Shown piece after piece: positions 21,859 to 34,700 of a stretch of 64,000 bases of DNA. The first letter of the stretch is position 1; every line of letters begins with the position of its first letter. The translations under genes and the position numbers were made by a program. The notes beneath the pieces are model-generated. The model ran no database searches and was not told where the DNA came from. It was given only the letters and a program-made list of their open reading frames with translations. Source of the DNA: Knoxdaviesia capensis (Eukaryota > Ascomycota > Sordariomycetes > Microascales > Gondwanamycetaceae); the NCBI GenBank assembly GCA_001510575.1, contig LNGK01000003.1, positions 3,611,732 through 3,675,731 on the forward strand, read 5' to 3'.

Positions 21859-22330
21859 ATTGGATATAAGGGCCAGAGGTAATTGAACACTTTAGACAAC
21901 TGCCAAAAATTCCATTCAGCCAATGAAAAATGGCCCCACCATCCGATATCGTTCCGATCTGAAATTGAAGCGATGACTGTTTCGACATTCTTTTTTCTTC
22001 GCCCATTGACATTCTCTCTTCTCTATTGTTGCCCGTTTATTGAGAGCGCTAGGACATACAGTTTTCCGGACTTGGTATATCTGCTTCTGACATTTTCTTT
22101 CATTTTTCACTTGAGTCCTACGTATCCTTTCTCAGGGTTCCGTTCCGATCTTTTCTTGCAATTAACGCCACCGCCGAACGAGACAAACATCTGCGGCTTC
22201 GTTCGTCACCAGCATATATTGGTGTCTCGGAAGCGAATTGGCCCTTCAGTTGCCTCGGGACGTTCCTTGTCATACCCGTTACTGGAATACCTTGGGCGTG
22301 CGATTGAGTGTCACAGCCTTATATATAGAA

Positions 22331-22357
22331 ACACACACACACACACACACACACACA
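22331..22357 (+). repeat. (CA)n microsatellite in the trpE leader
   Basis: About 13 CA dinucleotides end at the bases AGACGAA immediately before the proposed trpE ATG, so they lie in the 5' UTR. Confidence 0.95.
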
Positions 22358-22363
22358 GACGAA

Positions 22364-24113
22364 ATGTCGAGATCGGTAGGAACGGTCTCCTTGCTGCAAC
22401 TGATTTATTAACAAAGGAAGCCCGGAAACTCACACTTCTGCATTTCTCAAATGTTCTAGAGAGGCATCGTCCCGACGCTGGAAGGCGTGCGGGAAATCCT
22501 GCGGAACCAGGAAGCCGTGTCGGCGGCCGACAGCTCGGCGCAGCGGGCGAACCTTGTGCCACTCTGCCGCCACATCTCGTCGGACCTGATCACGCCGTCG
22601 GCGGCCTACCTCAAGATCTCGGCGCACTCCAAGTCCGACTACTCCTACCTGTTCGAGAGCGCGGCCACCGAGCGCGTCGGCCGCTACAGCTTCATCGGGG
22701 CCGGCCCGCGCAAGATCACCACCACCGGCCCGGGATACGGCGTCGAGGGCGACCCGCTGCCGGCGCTCGAGGAGGAGCTCGGCCGCTTTGTGGTGGCGGC
22801 CGTGCCGGGCTTGAAGCTGCCGCCCATGGCCGGCGGTGCGGTGGGGTATGTGGGGTATGACTGCGTCAAGTACTTTGAGCCCAAGACGGCGCGGCCGCTG
22901 AAGGACATCCTGCATATTCCCGAGTCGCTGTTCATGCTGTTCGACACGGTGGTGGCGTTTGACCGGTTCTACGGGCTGATCCAGGTCATCACGTACCTGC
23001 ACGTCGGCGACTGCGGCACCGACGAGGCGCTGGCGACGGCGTACGCGGAGGCGAAAGCCGGCATCGACAGGCTGGTCGACCTGCTGAACGACCCGCAGAT
23101 CCCGCTGCCGGAGCAGGGGCCGGTGCGGCTGGACCACCAATACACGTCGAACATTGGCCAGGCGGGCTACGAGGGCCACGTGACGGCGCTGAAGCGCCAC
23201 ATTGTCAGCGGCGACATCATCCAGGCGGTGCCGTCGCAGCGGTTCGCGCGGCCGACCGACCTGCACCCGTTCAACATCTACCGCCACCTGCGCACGGTGA
23301 ACCCGTCGCCGTACATGTTCTACATCAACTGCGGCGACTTCCAGATCGTGGGCGCGTCGCCCGAGCTGCTGGTCAAGAGCGAGCCGGGGCGGCGCATCGT
23401 CACGCACCCGATTGCCGGCACGGTGCCGCGCGGGGCGACGGCGGAAGAGGACGACGCGCTGGCGGCGGAGCTGCGGGCGTCGCTCAAGGACCGCGCCGAG
23501 CACGTGATGCTGGTGGATCTGGCGCGCAACGACGTCAACCGCGTCGGCGACCCGCTGACAGTGCGCGTCGACCGGCTGATGGCGGTCGAGCGCTTCAGCC
23601 ACGTGCAGCACCTGGTGTCGCAGGTGTCGGGCGTGCTGCGGGCCGACCAGACGCGGTTCGACGCGTTCCGGTCGATCTTCCCGGCGGGCACGGTGTCCGG
23701 GGCGCCCAAGGTCAAGGCCATGGAGCTGATTGGCGAGCTGGAGGGCGAGAAGCGGGGGGTGTATGCGGGTGCGGTCGGGTACTTCGGGTACGGCGGCGTT
23801 GACGGTGCAGGCAAGGCGGTCGAGGGCGATATGGACACGTGCATTGCCCTGCGGACGATGGTGGTCAAGGACGGCGTAGCGTATCTGCAAGCCGGTGAGT
23901 GCTGTCCATTCTTTTTTTTTCTTCTCTCTCTGCACGCCAGAGGCACTTCGAATACTGACTGGCGATGGCTTATTAGGTGGCGGCATTGTGTTCGACTCGG
24001 ACGAGTACGACGAGTGGAAGGAGACTATCAACAAGCTGGGGGCGAATATGCAGTGCATCACCACGGCGGAGCAGATGTATTATGAAAAGCAGCAGCAGCA
24101 GGGAAGCGCATAA
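22364..24113 (+). CDS. trpE: Anthranilate synthase component I
   Basis: The enzyme converts chorismate and an amino donor to anthranilate, the first step of tryptophan synthesis. Three exons (22364-22375, 22460-23894, 23977-24113) encode 527 residues. The 12-nt first exon (MSRS) is inferred: exon 2 is open back to a TAG that fits a splice acceptor, and an ATG with a GTAGGA donor lies 84 bases before it in the right phase. The sequence shows the feedback-region SYLFESA, then FINC-like MFYINCGDFQIVGASPE, PIAGTVPRG, HVMLVDLARNDVNRV and FPAGTVSGAPKVKAMELI, all typical of the chorismate-binding fold. The C-terminus (GGGIVFDSDEYDEWKET) is encoded by exon 3. Glutamine amidotransferase activity should come from a separate subunit. 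Confidence 0.95.
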
Positions 24114-26921
24114 AAGTATAGGAAAAGCAATCAGCGATGGGACTCTTGTCGCTTACCTCTTTTTATTTATATCCAAAAGCACTTCAATACAAACCTGAAG
24201 AATTGGAATGTCCTGTCCCTCCTCTCTTGAAGGACAGTCTGGTTCAAGATTCTTAGGGTTTCAACTGGGCATATGTGACCCGTGAGGACGCGCACTGTTC
24301 TATGTGTGTAATACCACGCTGACCTGGCCCGCGAAACACGGCATTTCTCGAAGAGCGCTGCAGAAAGGCGGCACCCGAGAACACGCAACAATCCAAACTC
24401 CCACACTCACACACACATACGCTGAAATCCTACCCTATATGATCTCCAGAGTATACCACCAAGCTTTACCCGCCCGCACACCCCCAAAATTGGGGTGTTT
24501 ATGCGTTCATCCGATTTCCCACAGCCGCAAGAGCTGAAAAAGAAAAATTGCTGTTCCGATCCTGGGGGGGACGGGTTAGGTTCGCTATTCTTCTCTTTTC
24601 GCCCTTTTTTTTTTTTTCGTTTTATTTGCATTTTTTTAAGAGGAGTGTGTTTGCGCCGGTACTGCAGAGGGGGAACCCGGATGGTCTCCCTGGGCCGGCC
24701 CCCAAATGCCGTCTGGATGTTCCCACACGCGAGACGGGCAGAAGAGAACTTCCGGGGCCAGTGTACATACACAGACTGTTAGTGTATGTGTATAATATAA
24801 CTGTATAATGCAGTTGAGCTGAACTAGACCATCCGAGAACAACATATGATGAGTATCGGCGGCTGCAGGGCACTCTCGTTTATGTGCGTCTACGTAGCGA
24901 GGCCTAAATATAGACATCGCAGACGTGTGCATAGAGTGAATATGGCACGAGCGCACAGGCACACAACAACGTAGATATAATCTGCGTTTATGTCGTGCAG
25001 CTGCATCCCCCTCGTCTGTATCTCTGCACACACACCTGTGAAGTCCGACCAACATAGCACTGTGCCTTCCGCGCTCGTCGCCTCACGGCTCTTTTATTCC
25101 TCTCATGTGTATGTGTGTGAAAAACATAAGAACAAGATGTGACACACCGGTTCGCAGAGTAAAAACTACACATCACCTTTTTGTGTCTGAACTGCGTGTT
25201 CACGTTTGTTATTCCTCACATTTCCCGCCTCCCCGTTCTCGCTATCTCGTCCGCCCCCTTCTCGCCTTCTTAACTCAGGAAGGAATGGCGCCTGTGATGA
25301 AAAACACACACAGCAGAATTTTAACTTTTTTTTCTTTCTAATTCCCAAATCGCACTTGGACTCCTTTCTTTCCATCGACGTAACTGGGTCAGCGTGCAAT
25401 AAACGCTCGGCTTTGTCCGTTCCTTCTTTCTTCTCGTTCTATCCTCCGCATTCAACTTCCTTCCTTTTCTTTTCTCGTTGACGCTGCTTCCTTTCCTTCT
25501 TTCCTTTTTTTTTTTTTCCCTTTCCTCCTCGTTGCTTTGCTCTTTCCTCCGTTCCTTCGCCATCGCGTGTGTCGTGCCTTCCTCCCCACAAACACCACAC
25601 CGGTGCTCTGTCTTCTGTGCGGGCTTCTTCCTTTTTGCTCTTGCCCTTCTTTTGGGGGGGGGTTTTTTTTCTTTCGTTCCTTCCTCGAGATAGAAACAAA
25701 AATAGACATCCCTAGGGCGCTTTCATAGATTCTGGAATCCTTCTAGTCCATCCTCTCCCGCGCCGTGCCTTCCATTTTTGCTCGCGGATATTTCAACGAC
25801 ACTTCGTGGTTCCCTCGTCCACAGCATCGCAATATCTCTCCATCTGCAGCTCCAGCGTCCACACTGACACCACATAGACTGGGTTTTTGTTCTTTGCACC
25901 GTCTCCGAACTTGGCAGAGCAATTCATCTGCTTCCTCTTCGTTGTCTGTATTGATTCTGTGCCCCATTCGCTTGATCACTGAAGTTCTGCACGTTTTGCA
26001 GATCTCCTTCGGCTACTCGAACTTTTTCGTCTTCTGGCCTCACCCGCCCACCAACCCACATTCGCCTGGTCCGACGTTACGTGCAGGCACCAAACACACT
26101 CTGTTTTGTTCTTTGGAGAGAGCGTCCCCCATCGGGCCCTCTCGCGAACAGGTGTGATTCCGCAAACCGTGGACCGCAATCAAAAATACAAGGTACGTGC
26201 GAGCCATTTCCTTTTCTATCCGATATATAAACCACCCCGTTTGTGTCCACTTCCCCGGGTTCGTTCGTTCGGTTCTCTCTCCGTCTCCCTCTCTGTGTGT
26301 GCATTTCTTCTCCCCACTTCGGACAAGAACAGAAGAAAGACATCCGCCCATTTGCATGCATACGCGTGGTGGATGTGCTGTATGGGCTGGCTGAGACTGC
26401 TACCCTACCTTTTTTTTCCCTTCATTTTTCGGTGTGCTTGCTGCAGGGTGTATGTAACCAGACATCGACAAAGAACGGGAATGGAACTTTGGAGTCTGGT
26501 TCACCTTCCCGTTTGCTTCTTCCTCTGCTGCGACGTGACCCTTTTTTTTTGTCGGGTCCTTCAAAAAAATCCATATCTGCATCTCTTGATTTTCAGACCT
26601 CATGCGAATTCTCCAGGTTGAGCTCATCTTCTGACGTCCACAAATCGCGGCAGCTTCGGCAATAGCTCTCTCTCAGCCTTCCTGGCTGGGCCGCTCCAGT
26701 TCCGAAAGCCCACCAGCTAGCGCGCGCACTTCGTCGCTGGCGTGTGCGTGTGTCCTGCACTTGCTCAAGCACACACCAGCCTTTGACGTGTGCGGAGGGG
26801 CCATCCGGGTTTTCCTTGGTCCTCCCCCCTTCCTTCGGGTGACTGCAAAAAAAAAAAATTCTTGTTTTTAAAAACGTCCCTGCGGTGTCTAGGCTTTGTG
26901 GGCTTTTCTTCTCTTCCCACG
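24114..26921. other. 2.8-kb intergenic region with CT-rich leader
   Basis: The segment from about 25200 to 26650 is strongly pyrimidine-rich with T and G runs (25505-25520, 25654-25668) and looks like the promoter and long leader of the Q/H/P-rich gene. Frames up to 171 codons in it are low-complexity and overlapping. No RNA gene was seen. Confidence 0.55.
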
Positions 26922-27916
26922 ATGCAGAATTCCGCTCCGTCGACACCTCACGCGCACCACACGTACCAGTACCCCGGCCACCCAAACTACACCGCATCGT
27001 ACCACAGCCAGCATCCTCAACTCCCTCCTTCTCAACAGCCGCAACAGCAACAACAGCAACAACAACAACAACAACCTCACCATAACCACCAACAACACAC
27101 CGCGGCCCCGGCGTTCTCCCCGCAACCCCACCCCCCGCACCACCACCACCCCGAACCTCCGCACCCGCACCCGCACCCGCACCCGCCGGCTCCTCAGCAC
27201 CCCAACGCCAGCCACCAACACCACCACCACCCCGTGCAGCCGCACCACGGCTCCGGCGCCCCCCGCGCAGCGCCCGGCTACCCGCCCTACTCGAGGATGT
27301 CCGGCGCCATGGGCCCGGGCTCCAGCGCCGCGTCGGCCGGGTCCAGCGGCGCCAGCGTCGCCCCCGTGTTCACCCCCGAAATGCGCGACCGCCAGGCCCG
27401 CGGCAAGGACCCGTACACCCAGCCCGCCGAGCGCGAGTGGGACGACATGAATGGCCTGCAGCTGGGCCACGGCCGGTGAGTTTTTCATCCTTCTTTTTTT
27501 GACTCCTGTGTGCAACGGCTCAAGAGCCCGTTTGCCGCCTGACTTTTCGGAGGGCGGAGGTCTTCTTTGTTCTGTGTCTTGAGACGCTGCTTTACTGACT
27601 GTTCTACCCGCACCCAGAGGCGACGTCGAGGCCTTCCCCTCCATCGAACGCCGCCGCGCCGCCGCCGCGATCCTGGAGAACCCCGAGCTGCTGATGATGC
27701 ACGCACAACTGCGCAACGACGTGAGTCTCACTCCCACCCCACCACCGTGCTAACCCAGCCCCGCGGGCCGGACCTCAGCTAAAACCAACCGTCGTATCCC
27801 TTCTCCAGAGCATCCCCGGAACCCGCCTCTACTTCACCCGCATCCTCTGCGGCCTCGACAACTCCGGCTCGCGGAGCACCTCCCGCCGGGACGGCAAACG
27901 CGGCATGCGGGGCTGA
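26922..27916 (+). CDS. Uncharacterised fungal protein with Q/H/P-rich N-terminus
   Basis: Three exons (26922-27475, 27618-27720, 27809-27916) encode 254 residues; donors are GTGAGT and phases agree. The first half is low-complexity: poly-Q (about residues 42-51), His/Pro stretches (HPHPHPHPHPP) and Gly/Ser/Ala runs. The conserved part begins near residue 145: VFTPEMRDRQARGKDPYTQP, then across the junctions GDVEAFPSIERRRAAAAILE, NPELLMMHAQLRND and IPGTRLYFTRILCGL. No enzymatic motif or membrane segment is present. The conserved C-terminal helices with a disordered N-terminus suggest a regulatory or scaffold protein, but that is a guess. Confidence 0.8.
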
Positions 27917-29076
27917 TCACCATCCACCACCGCCATCGCCACCACTGCCCTCTTCTATTGTCTCCGCCTCCTCCTCTTCCGTACCCGAAATTACTCTTCT
28001 TCAGATCCAGCCGTATCGCACCCGACATTCTGACGTGGCTCTTTTGTTTTCTCTTCTTTTGTTTTCTCTCAATGTTCTACGTTATATGTTCCCCGCGGGG
28101 CTAGTTCTTCTTTTATCTTCTCATGTCTCTCTATTTCTGGTGCTTCTGGGGTTTCGCTGCTTCTTTTTCGTTTCCATGGCGCCTTTAGAATTTTATATCA
28201 TTATTGGTTTCGACTTTTATATAGCCAAACTACTTCTTTTTTTGTGTGTGCTGTTTTGCTGCTGCTTCTTGATTGCTGTGACGGGATATATCGCTTTAAC
28301 TTCACCTCCAAGTCCAAGTCTTTCATCTCGTGTATCCCCCACCCATCTAATCCCAGATAGGAGAAGCCGGTGTGCTGATACCATAAGCTTACAAGTCACA
28401 ACTGGATTCACACCAGCAAACACATGAATCTGAAAAAGAAAAAGAATGGATGCATATATATATATATATATATTCAAGCCATGAAGTATCGAGTTTTCAG
28501 GCTTGTTTGATTCTAACCAATCCCGTAATGACCGTCTTGAAGAATCCTCATTTCCAAGACTTTGGTTCCCTATAAAACCCAACAGGAATAAAACGCAGCA
28601 AGAAAAAGAAGAGCAACGCCAAAAGAACACAATCCCAGAAAAACGAAAGGAAAGAAAAACAGGCAGTATGCTGATATGGGGTATGCAACATAACAAAAGA
28701 GTAACAGAATGCCGAACATGTAGAAAAAGAAAATCAGAGAGTGTGAAGTGGAAGTCCACGTCAGAATCTGACGTAGGAGAGAGATGTGTCAAAGTAACGG
28801 AATGAGGGAGAGCCAGTTGCAAAATCATTCATCCAAAACAGTTATGACCGTGTGGCAGAGGTCATTAAATTTGCACAAGGAAAAGAAAAATGCTATGAAC
28901 ACGAATACACATGAGAGGGATATAGACGTGGTGTGTCATGGACATGCATGCAAAATATGCACTGAGAAAGGGAGGTTTTTGACAAGGTTTTCAATAAAAG
29001 CAAAGCGAGTAATGCCAAAAGGATATCAAAAGCGAAGCCAAGAAAAAAAGCAGAGTAGGATTGTCGCTGGTGTCGG
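27917..29076. other. Convergent 3' intergenic region
   Basis: This gap lies between the 3' ends of the Q/H/P-rich gene and ADM-B. It contains an (AT)n run at 28453-28473 and A/T-rich low-complexity sequence. No gene is supported. Confidence 0.6.
28453..28473. repeat. (AT)n microsatellite
   Basis: About ten AT dinucleotides lie in a convergent intergenic region. Confidence 0.95.
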
Positions 29077-31764
29077 TTACGCGTACCGCATCGTCCGGCC
29101 ACGATCGCTCCATTGCTGGACCTGAGGTGGCCGGTACGGCGAGTACTGAGGTGGCTGGGCAGGGTAGTTGGGTGGTGGCGGCGGTCCTTGGGTACCCGGA
29201 GCCCAGTTTGAGGAGAAGTTTTGCCAGTTGGCGCCCGACAGGCCGGCGGCCTGAGGCATCGTTGGCTGCCGGTTTGGCGGTGCTTGTGCCATAGGCGGCT
29301 GAGTAACTGGCGATGGCGCATCCTGCGCTCTTCTCGAGACGTTGCGGGTGAGGAAACTACGCCGGTTCGGGACGGCAGCAGCACCAGCGGCCGGAGGACC
29401 ACCGGGGCCGGGCACGTAGCGGCCCGCCATTTGCATGCGGTTCATATCATCGATCTTCTTGGCCCTTCTGCGGCGAGAGAACGAACTCCAGCAGCAGCTC
29501 ACGATGGAGAGCAGCAGGAGACCGCCCAGAACCGATGCCACCGGAATGACAATATGCTTGTTCCGGTCGATCCAGCTTCCGATTTGGTTGAACACCGATC
29601 CGCCCGTGCACACACCATTGCGGCACCGACCTCCTCCCGTGCAGCTGGTGCCGTCCAAGAAATTTTGTCGCATGGTCACGCAGCGGCCGCTCTGGAAGTT
29701 GGGCGATGAGCAAGACAGCAAGCAGCTCTCATTGCTGCAGTCGAATGTTTGGTTGACGGAATCCCGCAGCGTGCCCATAAAGGTGCGGCACTGCGCATCT
29801 CGGGACGTACACTGGCCCGATGCGCAAGTGAGGCCGGTGTCATCAGGACCACATGAATCGCCGTCATTCTTATGGGAATCCGCGGGGCACAAGGACGAGT
29901 CACCGGCGCATGTCTCCTCGGGGTCACAAGCACCCGTGCTGGCACGGCAAACAGTTCCTTTGGTGGCAAGGCGGCACTGCGACGTGCAGCAATCCTCGTT
30001 GGCAGGGTCACAGACAGAGTTGGCAGTGAACCGGCAAGTGGTTGGGTTGCAGCAAGGGTTGTTTCCGCAGCCAGCTTCACCACCACAGTCGCAATCTTCA
30101 CCCAGCTCGACAATTCCATTACCACACTGGCTGCCAGTAATGGTGAGCACATTCTTATTGGGGGTGAGACACTGTGATTTGGTGGCACCACGGCCAATGG
30201 CGGAGCAGATGTTTCCAATGGAGCAAGGTGAGAAGGCGGTGATTCCACTACCAGTCGAAGGGTTCATGATGAAGCGTCCACCCGCTGGGCAGGCAGAAGC
30301 ACTGAGGGGACAGCACTTTTGCATAGTATTCATACCCTGTGCGCAGGTGTCGTCGGTACAGTCATGCACGGCGCCAAAGGTGTGGCCGATTTCGTGAGCA
30401 AGGACCTGCCATTCGTTGTCGGTGTGGACCACAACGTTCGTCGACGAGATTGTCTCGTTCGTTCGGCCATTTCCAGGGGGACCGTTGGGCTGAGAGCCCT
30501 GCACGCAAGCCTGGCCAAGCCAAGCCAGACCCACGGCAGTGTCGGTGTTGCAATCAGTTAGTAGGGTCCAAAAGGCGTTGGTATCGGAAAACTGTCCACG
30601 CCATTGAGAGAAAAGGTTCAGCCGATCGACAATTGTGAATCCCGAGCTACAGTCGAGGTTCCAGGGAAAATCAGCGGAAGGAGAGGTCGGGCACGAATCC
30701 TTTACGGTGGTGATGTTCTGAATTCCCAGAGAGATGTTGAACGCGCCTTCGTAAATCTGAGAGGCGGAGTTGATTTGCTTGATGATATTGGTGCGCATGT
30801 TTTGCTCGTTATTGTTGAAGAGTCGCAGATACGTGCAGTCCGTAGCGATGCCGACGAGAGAAATGCGGCGCGTTTCAAAGCAGCCCTGGGTTGATCCGAT
30901 AGTTGACACCAGGTTAACGCCTGATCCTCCGCTGCCTTGGCCATCAAGCTGGCGACCAAAAAGGAGGGAGCTGGGGTTGACTGAGATGAGCCCGGCCCTG
31001 GGATCGCGGCGTTCGACGGGATCATAATCAGCATTGTACGGGAGTTCATCGGCATAACAACTGGGGCCAGCGGAGCGGATCGAAACGCCATCGCGCTTGA
31101 GCTCATCGGGGGAATCGTCGGCAGACCGAATATCGGAATCCCGCCAAACTACCATCACGTCGTCGGGGTTTCTGTCGCCAATATCAACATCGGGGTCTTC
31201 GAAGAGCTTGCTTCGGCGATACTCAGAGGCGAGAAAGATATTGTGGTTCGATTCGTCGATTTGGAAGGCGCCTTCGAACAGGGGGTTGTCGCCATCACGG
31301 TGAACAAGAATACGCGCCCAACCCGCGCTTCTCCATTCGGGATGTCCTTGGTGGCGGACAAAAGACATTCCCCTGAAGACCTTGAAATCAGTACGCTCGA
31401 GAGGCTCTACCGAGTGGAATGAGCCATCTGGGTTCAAGTTGGTTACTTGAAGCGATTCATGGAAAATGTCGTGGTTCGGCTCGAGGGAGAGTCGAACTTC
31501 CTGGGTGCCGCTGTGCAGCAGGAAATGCAATTCAACGTGGGAGAATGCATGGATATGGCGCGAAGGAGACTGTATTACGGGCTCGTCGACGATAGAGATG
31601 CGGGATAACGGTTGCCGTTTTACCGAGTGGGCTAGTAGAGGAAGAACAAGTCAGTTGAACAGAAACCGTAGTTCATATTCGGAGCATTATCACTAACCAA
31701 GGGCTGAGGGAAGAAGCGCAAGTCCGGCAAGGACTGCCGACAGTAGTGACGACTGAAATATCAT
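29077..31764 (-). CDS. ADM-B: ADAM-family metalloprotease, ADM-B type
   Basis: Two exons (31764-31698 and 31631-29077) encode 873 residues; the GTTAGT donor and CTAG acceptor join in frame. Exon 1 encodes a signal peptide (MIFQSSLLSAVLAGLALLPS). A prodomain follows, then the reprolysin-type protease domain with the zinc site HEIGHTFGAVHD. A disintegrin-like, Cys-rich domain comes next (GEDCDCGGEAGC, DCCTSQCRL), then one transmembrane helix (HIVIPVASVLGGLLLLSIV). The cytoplasmic tail of about 120 residues is Pro-rich with several PPP and QPP tracts. The family sheds or cleaves cell-surface proteins. The complete zinc site indicates an active, membrane-anchored enzyme. The proline-rich tail suggests SH3-type binding. 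Confidence 0.95.
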
Positions 31765-34700
31765 GACTAGAAGATATTTTGCGCCTTCGGACACACGGCG
31801 GCCGGTGTCCTGGGGAGGAGATAGGAGAAGGAAAGAGAAGGAGAGGAGAAGGGTGTCCCTCAAATCCCACAAACGGCGATGTTTGGGGTTGGCGTTGAAA
31901 TTTTAAGCCACAGTCGAGGCCATGCAGGTAGGCAACACAGATAGAAATATGTCGATAGAGATACTGTTGAGGAGCCAATACACAGCAAGAGCCAAAAATC
32001 AGAGTGCGGGCAACGAAGACGTCGATTTATCCTAGCACAGTTGCCAGAAAGTACGAGAATCGAACGGGGGTTTCTTGGTGAGTTCGGTGGCTCGGCGGAT
32101 GGGACAAAACAACGGCCACGGTGAAAATTGGCGGAGAACCGAGGAACACGGCGTCGACAAGAATGATGACCGGATCAAACAAAAAGAAGTGAGAAAAGAA
32201 ATTCGAAACCAATATGTCTTTTCTATAACATATATACGTCGAAATCGATTCAAGGTGAACAAAAAGGGGCCTCGCGATGCCAACGGTTTCGCGGGAACTA
32301 ATCGACAAGAAATCGAGAGGTCGCGGAATAGCAATAAAATGCCGGAGAACCAACGAGGAAAAGAAAATATAAAGAGGAGAGAGAAGAGTAAAAGGGGAAA
32401 GCACTCAGGATGAGACTAGTGAGAAAACCGGTTTCCCAGAAGAAGAAAAGAGAGGGCGAAGGAGGCGGGAGTGCCAAAGGTCCGTACGAATGGACCCAAG
32501 TGAGAAAATATATAGATATATATATAAAAGAGAAGAAAGAAAAAGAGAGCAGGCGAGTGAGCTTCAAGAAGACGACACACCACAAAATGACAGAAAGGAT
32601 GAGCCAACAAATGCTCTCTGGTGGGCGACGCTGGAGACTGAAGGAGAGAGAGGGAGAGAGAAAAGCAAATCAGATGGGGCGGAGCTGAGAAGCCAAGAAA
32701 AAAAACGAGAGACAGAGAAGAATAGAGGCGGATGCTGTTCTGTGTCAACAACAAGGCGTCTGTTTCTTGTCTGTCCACGTATAATTAGCACAACCAGTGC
32801 AGTGCAGGCAAGGACAACGGGTGGGTGGATTGTACAGGTACCGGCGAACCCGGCGAAATCAGGTATGTTTAGGGGTCGTATGGAGTATAACTACAACAGA
32901 CGGGGCTCGGAGCCTGAGCTAGGTTGGTTGAGGCTGGGCGAAATCAGCTTGTTTGGTATGGGTGGGCTCGTCCGTATAGATACATGTAATGCGCGCAGAT
33001 CGTTTGCTGGTTGTTGGCCGGATAGCAGTATGAGGAAAAGGAAGAAGCCTGGAGATGAGAAAGAAGGCGAGATCTCAGCAGAACGTAAAGTTTTCTGTGT
33101 GAAGAGATTTCGTCCTATCAAAAGATGGTATCACGACAGAAAGGAAATCGCCAGACGCTAACTTCAGAACGGGGGCAAAGGATTTCGCCCAGAAGCCAGC
33201 TGGTGGTCAGCTGACAGTTCGCGACCCAGTATTCCAACAGTTTAGTGGCTTCGGCAACCAGTGGATATGCTGGAGGTTAGTGGGGAGTGGCAACAAAGAA
33301 GAATGTGAGCAGACTTTGTATTGCGGGGACTTCGGAGCCTCACGGGGCCATGGGTTTTAAGGGCCGACCAACTATCAAATCCCGAGATGGCGATATGGTC
33401 AGTCAGTCAATCCCGCCGGAGGGACGGTTGGGGGACGGAGGAGGCTGAAGATTTAGTGGAAAGCAAGACTCAGTCGGACCGGTAAAAAGAACGATCAACG
33501 TCGGTCGACATTCCCGCTGGTCTAAGCAGGCAAAGCATCAATCTAGGTGGTTGAACTCTGGTCTTGATTTAACGAATAGAGTGCAGCAATCTGGGGTGAG
33601 GATATTATATGCGGGGGACAAAAGGCACAGAAAGGACAGGAAAAACTAAGCAGCTGAATGAATGTAAATTTGCTGTAACTGGGAAATAACAAAACGAATG
33701 AAAGGCTGAATCCGACCGCTGATGCTAAGTACTGGAAGGTCTCTCTCCCCGAGTCTTGGTATTGAAATGGAGTCAAAAGGAGAATAGAAGAGGAAGAAGA
33801 TCAAAAGGAAGATGGACGAGGGGTTTGAAATGACGGTTGGTTACGAAAGACATGATACATTCTACAGAACCTCACGAAGAAGGAGCGACCGATGAGCCCA
33901 GCGAGAAGCAACTTCTCTTCAATCGTGAAGTTTAAGGAAGGCGCCCTCTGCAGTAAGACTTCCAAAGATAAGGAAGGAGAGAGTCTGTTCCGGCGGCCGG
34001 TGAAGAAGGCGCCGGTCAGCGCGGCACCTTCCACTCCAAGCTAACGACCACAAACTTTACCTACCAACGAGGAAGGATCACGAAGTCCCCCGAGCTCTTC
34101 ACATATCGCAGCAGGATTCGCTATCGTCAGATAAGTGCCTTGTTTCTCCGCAAGTTTTACGTTGAAGCCCTCACATCCATCAGTTGTGTGAAAGGCTGTG
34201 ATTGATTGTTCGAGACGGCGCTAGGCCCCGTCTGGTTTAGAGTTCCCTGCAAAGCGGCCAAGGAAGGAGGTGGCGTTGGTGTGAGCGGAGCAGGCGGCGC
34301 ATGTAGCAGTGACAGCTCTGTAGCACATAAAACCGCAGGCTAATAGTTGTACAGGATACCTTTTATTCAGGATTCCTACTGAACTTTTCTTTGGCGCCAG
34401 GAACGGACATCTGTTAGTGGTTGGAAAAGACAGTTGGCGCAAAACCTTGGAACGACTCGATCTGCCGCACTTCCGTCTTGACCGGAGGAACTCGTATACC
34501 ACGGCCTGAATCTAGATACAGCGGCCCCCGCCCTGTAACGAGCCCGTCTGTCAACTGAAAGTCTTACTGCGGCAGCATTTCTCCCCTCCAGGAGATACAG
34601 GCTTGATGATAGTGACGCCGGACCATAAGCCACACACACAACTGCATCGTTTGTTTGTGTGTTGTCAGTCAGCTTAAAATAGAAACACCGCCTCTCCCAG

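Larger units (their letters stand above)
21541..22363. other. Upstream region of trpE
   Basis: The first 250 bases may contain more decayed coding sequence of the NTPase gene in shifted frames. An inverted pair of telomere-like motifs lies at 21836-21858. TGAGTCC near 22112 matches six of seven bases of the general amino-acid-control site TGASTCA; this is suggestive only. A (CA)n run ends seven bases before the trpE start. Confidence 0.5.

Noticed and set aside
22430..24064. 544-codon frame antisense to trpE
   Set aside because: It is the mirror of a GC-rich coding exon; composition is Arg/His/Val/Asp-rich and no family fits, while the other strand is a complete anthranilate synthase.
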